In this document: positions 21,971 through 23,104 of the stretch, in pieces
Layout: each line of letters opens with the position of its first letter
Position numbering within the stretch: position 1 is the stretch's first letter
NCBI GenBank assembly: GCA_964564435.1
Contig: CAZMAT010000023.1
Span: 1 to 23,104, forward strand
Direction of reading: 5' to 3'
DNA from: Fermentibacter sp964564435
GTDB lineage: Bacteria > Fermentibacterota > Fermentibacteria > Fermentibacterales > Fermentibacteraceae
DNA length: 23,104 bases
Made by a program: the position numbers and the translations under genes
Notes under the pieces: model-generated
Databases searched by the model: none
Told to the model about the DNA's origin: nothing
Seen by the model: the letters and a program-made list of their open reading frames with translations, nothing else

Positions 21971-23104
21971 TTGGGGCGGACTCTTGCGTTGCTCGGGGGG
22001 AGGCCGCTCTTCGGCGAGCCCCTCCACGTCGGGCGTCCCAACCTGCCTGACCGAAGGCGCTTCGGCGAGCTCCTCGACTGCATGTTCGAGAACCGCTGGT
22101 TCACGAACTACGGCCCTCTGGTCAAGGTGCTCCAGTCCAGGCTCCAGGAGAAGCTGGGCGTCAGGCACTGCATCCCCCTGTGCAACGGTACGATAGCCCT
22201 CGAACTGGCCTACAGGGCCATGGGTTTCGACGGCGAGGTGATAGTCCCCTCCTTCACATTCGTGGCCACCGCGCACGCCCTCCAGTGGCAGCGCATCACA
22301 CCCGTCTTCTGCGACATCCGCGAGTCGGACTTCACCATTGATCCAGCCTGCATCGACGCCCTTGTAACCCCGCATACGACCGGCATCGTGGGAGTCCACG
22401 TTTACGGGAATCCCTGCGACCACGAAGCCATCTCGGCCGTAGCGGCGAAGCACGGCCTGCCCGTGGTCTACGATGCCGCACACGCCTTCATGAGCGAGGC
22501 GGGCGGGGTGTCGGTGTGCCGGATGGGGGCCATGTCCATCCTCAGCTTCCATGCCACGAAGTTCTTCAGCACCTTCGAAGGCGGCGCCATAGCCACCGAC
22601 GACGACGACCTGGCGGAACGCGTCAGGCTGATGATGAACTTCGGCTTCGCGGGGAAGGAGAAGGACAGGGTCGACTACGTTGGCACCAACGGCAAGATGA
22701 CCGAGGTCTGCGCCGCGATGGGGCTGGCGATGCTCGAACAGGTCGAGCAGATCAGGGAGATCAACGCCGCGAACCACGCCGTCTACGGCGAGGTGCTCGA
22801 GGGCATTCCCGGCATACGCCTCGCGCAGCCCTCGCCTGCTCTCGACAAGCACAACTGGCAGTATGTCATCGCCGTTGTTGACGAGGAGGCCTACGGACTC
22901 TCGCGCGACCAGCTCGTAAGGGTGCTGGAGGCCGAGAACGTGCTGGCCCGCAGATATTTCCATCCCGGTTGCCACAGGATGGAGCCTTACCGGAGGAGCT
23001 TCGAGGACTCGGGCAGGTCGCTGCCCGTGACGGACCGGCTCTCCGGGATGGTCCTGTCGCTGCCGAACGGAGAATCCGTGCTGCCGGAGGCGGTCAGGTG
23101 GATC
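21971..23104 (+). CDS. DegT/DnrJ/EryC1/StrS sugar aminotransferase (partial)
   Basis: The first 378 residues of a PLP-dependent nucleotide-sugar aminotransferase are visible and the frame is open to the window end. Characteristic parts are LLGGRPLFGEPLHVGRPN, NRWFTNYGPLV, the phosphate-binding CNGTIALELAY, PSFTFVATAHAL, the PLP-stacking VVYDAAHAF with D168, and the Schiff-base lysine K197 in SFHATKFFSTFEGGAI. These enzymes transfer an amino group from glutamate to keto sugars for O-antigen, glycoprotein or antibiotic sugars. The start is TTG 21971 with AGGGA nine bases upstream, or TTG 21989. It follows a GT-C glycosyltransferase by 122 bases on the same strand, which supports a role in surface-glycan synthesis. 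Confidence 0.85.
   Translation, partial: MGRTLALLGGRPLFGEPLHVGRPNLPDRRRFGELLDCMFENRWFTNYGPLVKVLQSRLQEKLGVRHCIPLCNGTIALELAYRAMGFDGEVIVPSFTFVATAHALQWQRITPVFCDIRESDFTIDPACIDALVTPHTTGIVGVHVYGNPCDHEAISAVAAKHGLPVVYDAAHAFMSEAGGVSVCRMGAMSILSFHATKFFSTFEGGAIATDDDDLAERVRLMMNFGFAGKEKDRVDYVGTNGKMTEVCAAMGLAMLEQVEQIREINAANHAVYGEVLEGIPGIRLAQPSPALDKHNWQYVIAVVDEEAYGLSRDQLVRVLEAENVLARRYFHPGCHRMEPYRRSFEDSGRSLPVTDRLSGMVLSLPNGESVLPEAVRWI

Noticed and set aside
21752..22975. Minus-strand frame of 407 residues opposite the aminotransferase
   Set aside because: The plus strand holds all aminotransferase motifs including the PLP lysine; the minus product has no recognisable motif.
1..23104. CRISPR array, tRNA, rRNA or insertion sequence
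   Set aside because: No regularly spaced direct repeats, no cloverleaf-like block, no transposase-like protein and no terminal inverted repeats with target duplication were seen.

Overview
The window is GC-rich bacterial DNA with dense, short-spaced genes, frequent GTG/TTG starts preceded by GGAGG-type ribosome binding sites, and TGA, TAG and TAA all available as stops. Two exported proteins, a FG-GAP repeat protein and an M28 peptidase, carry a C-terminal module that resembles type IX secretion (Por) sorting domains. With the paired M28 peptidases and the VIT/VWA protein, this suggests a bacterium of the Fibrobacteres-Chlorobi-Bacteroidetes superphylum or a related candidate phylum such as Fermentibacterota. 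That placement is inference; no rRNA or other phylogenetic marker is present.

Left part (1-4932): the 3' end of an unrecognised gene, then an I-type and a D-type AAA+ metallochelatase subunit tightly coupled in one operon, then a membrane protein with three zinc ribbons and a small exported protein. Middle part (5000-10450): a PadR repressor behind a large nested palindromic operator and translationally coupled to a cytoplasmic M28 peptidase; a broken PHP-domain gene; a Spo0M-like protein; a small membrane protein; a SAM methyltransferase; and an FG-GAP beta-propeller protein interrupted by one in-frame TGA. That TGA is followed by a hairpin resembling a bacterial SECIS element.

Right part (10450-23104): a hairpin-rich leader, a MerR-type regulator overlapping a VIT/VWA protein, an exported M28 peptidase convergent with it across a strong shared terminator, a divergent exported nitroreductase-like protein, a PD-(D/E)XK-like protein lacking the catalytic lysine, and several unrecognised proteins. 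These are followed by an alkaline-phosphatase-superfamily enzyme, an exported DUF3298-like protein, a GT-C type glycosyltransferase and the beginning of a DegT/DnrJ/EryC1/StrS sugar aminotransferase that runs off the window end. The last two fit a surface-glycan function.

No tRNA, rRNA, CRISPR array, insertion sequence or prophage gene was seen. The most unusual signals are the TGA plus SECIS-like hairpin (9522-9558), the PadR nested dyad (5008-5061) and the apparently leaderless MerR promoter (10748-10785).
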